6,668 bases of DNA from JAFLBB01 sp040007195. Its GTDB lineage: Bacteria; Acidobacteriota; Terriglobia; Bryobacterales; Bryobacteraceae. Positions 5,653 to 6,668 of the stretch are shown here, piece by piece. The notes beneath the pieces were generated by a model. That model worked only from the letters and a program-made list of their open reading frames with translations. It was not told the origin of the DNA and ran no database searches. Each line of letters starts with the position of its first letter. Position 1 is the stretch's first letter. The translations under genes were made by a program, and so were the position numbers. The stretch covers positions 1 to 6,668 of the forward strand of contig JBDTVQ010000386.1 in the NCBI GenBank assembly GCA_040007195.1. Direction: 5' to 3'.

Positions 5653-5680
5653 AAAAGGCACCCAGAAGCGGGTGCCTTTT
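5653..5680. terminator. Bidirectional rho-independent terminator
   Basis: AAAAGGCACCC (5653-5663) and GGGTGCCTTTT (5670-5680) form a perfect 11-bp stem with loop AGAAGC. A-runs and T-runs on both sides allow termination in both directions. It lies 28 bases after the tRNA CCA, so it was probably the native tRNA-Leu terminator, and it also follows the integrase remnant stop on the other strand. Confidence 0.85.
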
Positions 5681-5684
5681 GAAC

Positions 5685-5706
5685 TTTAGCAATGGGTTTA
5701 GCAATG
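5685..5706. repeat. Direct repeat TTTAGCAATG x2
   Basis: TTTAGCAATG occurs at 5685-5694 and 5697-5706, phased by 12 bp, between the terminator and the integrase stop. A short hairpin (AATGC 5703-5707, GCATT 5712-5716) overlaps the second copy. Repeats of about 10 bp close to an att core are often arm-type integrase or excisionase binding sites. Confidence 0.5.
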
Positions 5707-5736
5707 CGGCGGCATTACTTGCGCCTGGATTGGAAC

Positions 5737-6228
5737 CTACCCAAGCAGCTTCGCCACAGCCGCCTGATACTGCAATTCGGTCAACGCCCCGGCCTTATGC
5801 AACTCGAAAAGCCCTGCGATTTGCTCATTCAAACCACCGGGGTTGGGTTTGTTCGGCGTGCCGCCATCCAAGGCAGTCAAAACTCGCAGTGCCGACCGCT
5901 CGGCATCAACGTGGTAGCGCCCGTAGGTCGTGTCCTGTGAGTGACCCATCGCCGCCATTCCGTCAGATTTGGCGATCTCTTCTGGCAGGTAGCTGCGGAA
6001 CGAGCGCCGAGTGTCGTAGAACAGCAAGGATGCCTTCGTAACGGCCTTTCCTTTTCGATTTGTGCCCTCGACCATGTAGTTGGCCTCCCGGCACGCCTTC
6101 GCCCACGGGGTCTTATAGTAAGCGTTGGTCATGACGCACCCTTCCTCCGGGTCAGTGAAAACGAACGTCGCCTTTGGCTGATAGCGCATCAGATAGGCCT
6201 GCCATTCCTGTAGCCGTGGGCCACGTTG
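5737..6228 (-). pseudogene. int: Tyrosine recombinase (integrase), C-terminal half only, with SHOCT-like tail
   Basis: The C-terminal catalytic domain is readable: LLFYDTRRSFRSYL carries the second catalytic Arg (bases 6009-6007; the usual His of HxxR is Tyr), MGHSQDTTYGRYHV supplies the Gly-His box and the nucleophile Tyr (5916-5914). Upstream, GPRLQEWQAYLMRYQPKATF and FVFTDPEEG are typical of the middle of phage integrases. After that the last 30 residues (5832-5740; LNEQIAGLFELHKAG, ALTELQYQAAVAKLL) resemble a SHOCT module. Toward its 5' side the similarity stops near 6228, where the DNA becomes the opposite-strand DUF6946-like gene. The arm- and core-binding domains and Arg I are missing, so the protein cannot recombine. 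The gene converges on the tRNA remnant 113 bases away, the usual place for an integrase using that site, but it lies outside the satellite end. Confidence 0.8.
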
Positions 6229-6229
6229 C

Positions 6230-6668
6230 CATGATTTGGCGCTCCAAGGTGAGCATGGCGTTATGGCGGTCACCATCTGCGTCGAGGCGAAGGCAGACGA
6301 ATCCTTTGGCGGTTCCGTGGCCGAAGAACTTGCCAAAGCCAGAAGACGGCCTGCAACACGATTCCCCGACCGCCTCAACTGGCTCTCCAGTTCGCTGCTC
6401 GGCGTACCTGCCTTCCTGGACCGTGATCAGATGGCCCTCAGCGACGAGATCGCCGGATTGCCATACCAACTTCTCGCTGCAATCGGCGGCACGATTCTGG
6501 AGGCCGAGCTTCAGAAATCGACGATGGCGATCTTGGTCGTTCATGAATTCCGCACGCTGCTGACGACGGACATCAAAATGACGGCGAACGCCAAAGCGTT
6601 AGACGACTTCCTTCGCCTTTTGCTTGCAGAGAATGGTGCGTCTGACGAAGAAGTCCAACTGACGGTCG
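6230..6668 (+). pseudogene. Uncharacterised protein with VEAKADExFG motif (probably DUF6946), 5'-truncated and running off the edge
   Basis: The plus-strand frame from 6230 is open to the window end: HDLALQGEHGVM, then VTICVEAKADESFGG, KARRRPATRFPDRLNW, SLLGVPAFLD, LPYQLLAAIGGTILEAE and AILVVHEFRT. I recognise these as a conserved uncharacterised bacterial family that I believe is DUF6946. The hydrophobic-strand-plus-ExK pattern (VEAKAD) recalls PD-(D/E)xK nuclease folds, but that is only suggestive. Family members have sequence before the HDLAL segment. Here it is replaced by integrase-derived DNA, so the N-terminus is lost. The first in-frame ATG, 6263, has no obvious ribosome site (GGTGAG lies about 9 bases before it), though reinitiation there is conceivable. 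The gene probably belongs to the host chromosome or a third element. Confidence 0.65.

Noticed and set aside
6152..6544. Minus-strand 130-aa frame, considered as the missing N-terminal half of the integrase by frameshift
   Set aside because: It shows no integrase-like residues. The opposite strand over 6230-6668 encodes a coherent DUF6946-like protein, so a junction explains the data better than a frameshift.

Overview
The window reads as a chromosomal integration hot spot in a high-GC bacterium. It is probably a proteobacterium or similar Gram-negative, but nothing here fixes the genus. Most of it (about 54-5624) is a small mobile element whose genes all run leftward on the minus strand. It ends at a 58-bp copy of the 3' half of a tRNA-Leu(CAG) gene, which is the expected footprint of a tyrosine-recombinase integration.

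The element's operon, in transcription order (right to left), is: an unrecognised protein of up to 250 aa, an AlpA/excisionase-type helix-turn-helix protein, a CHC2 zinc-finger protein without a TOPRIM domain, a DUF3987-type P-loop ATPase, a small acidic protein, a cysteine-rich zinc-ribbon-like protein, a P27-like small terminase subunit, an unknown 157-aa protein and an 87-aa coiled-coil protein. After a repeat-bearing gap of about 240 bp comes the N-terminal 192 residues of an HK97-fold major capsid protein. Most genes are joined by start/stop overlaps (ATGA, TAATG, GTGA) or short gaps with clear Shine-Dalgarno sequences. Regulator, replication module, small terminase and capsid, with no lysis or tail genes in view, fit a phage satellite of the capsid-forming kind, or a decayed prophage, better than an ordinary plasmid or ICE. 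The capsid gene is cut off near position 53 by unrelated sequence that continues past the left edge.

Right of the tRNA remnant lie a perfect 11-bp-stem terminator, a 10-bp direct repeat, and the C-terminal half of a tyrosine integrase converging on the tRNA. The integrase has a SHOCT-like tail. Its N-terminal half is missing: near 6228 the sequence switches abruptly to the middle of an oppositely oriented gene, probably the DUF6946 family, which runs off the right edge and has lost its own 5' end. The att-like sequence therefore sits between the satellite operon and the integrase, which suggests two elements accreted in tandem at one tRNA gene, followed by deletion.

The main things to follow up are the satellite interpretation, a cluster of five GGTAAC/GTTACC hexamers next to the replication genes (a candidate origin or operator), and the two junctions at about 53 and 6228.
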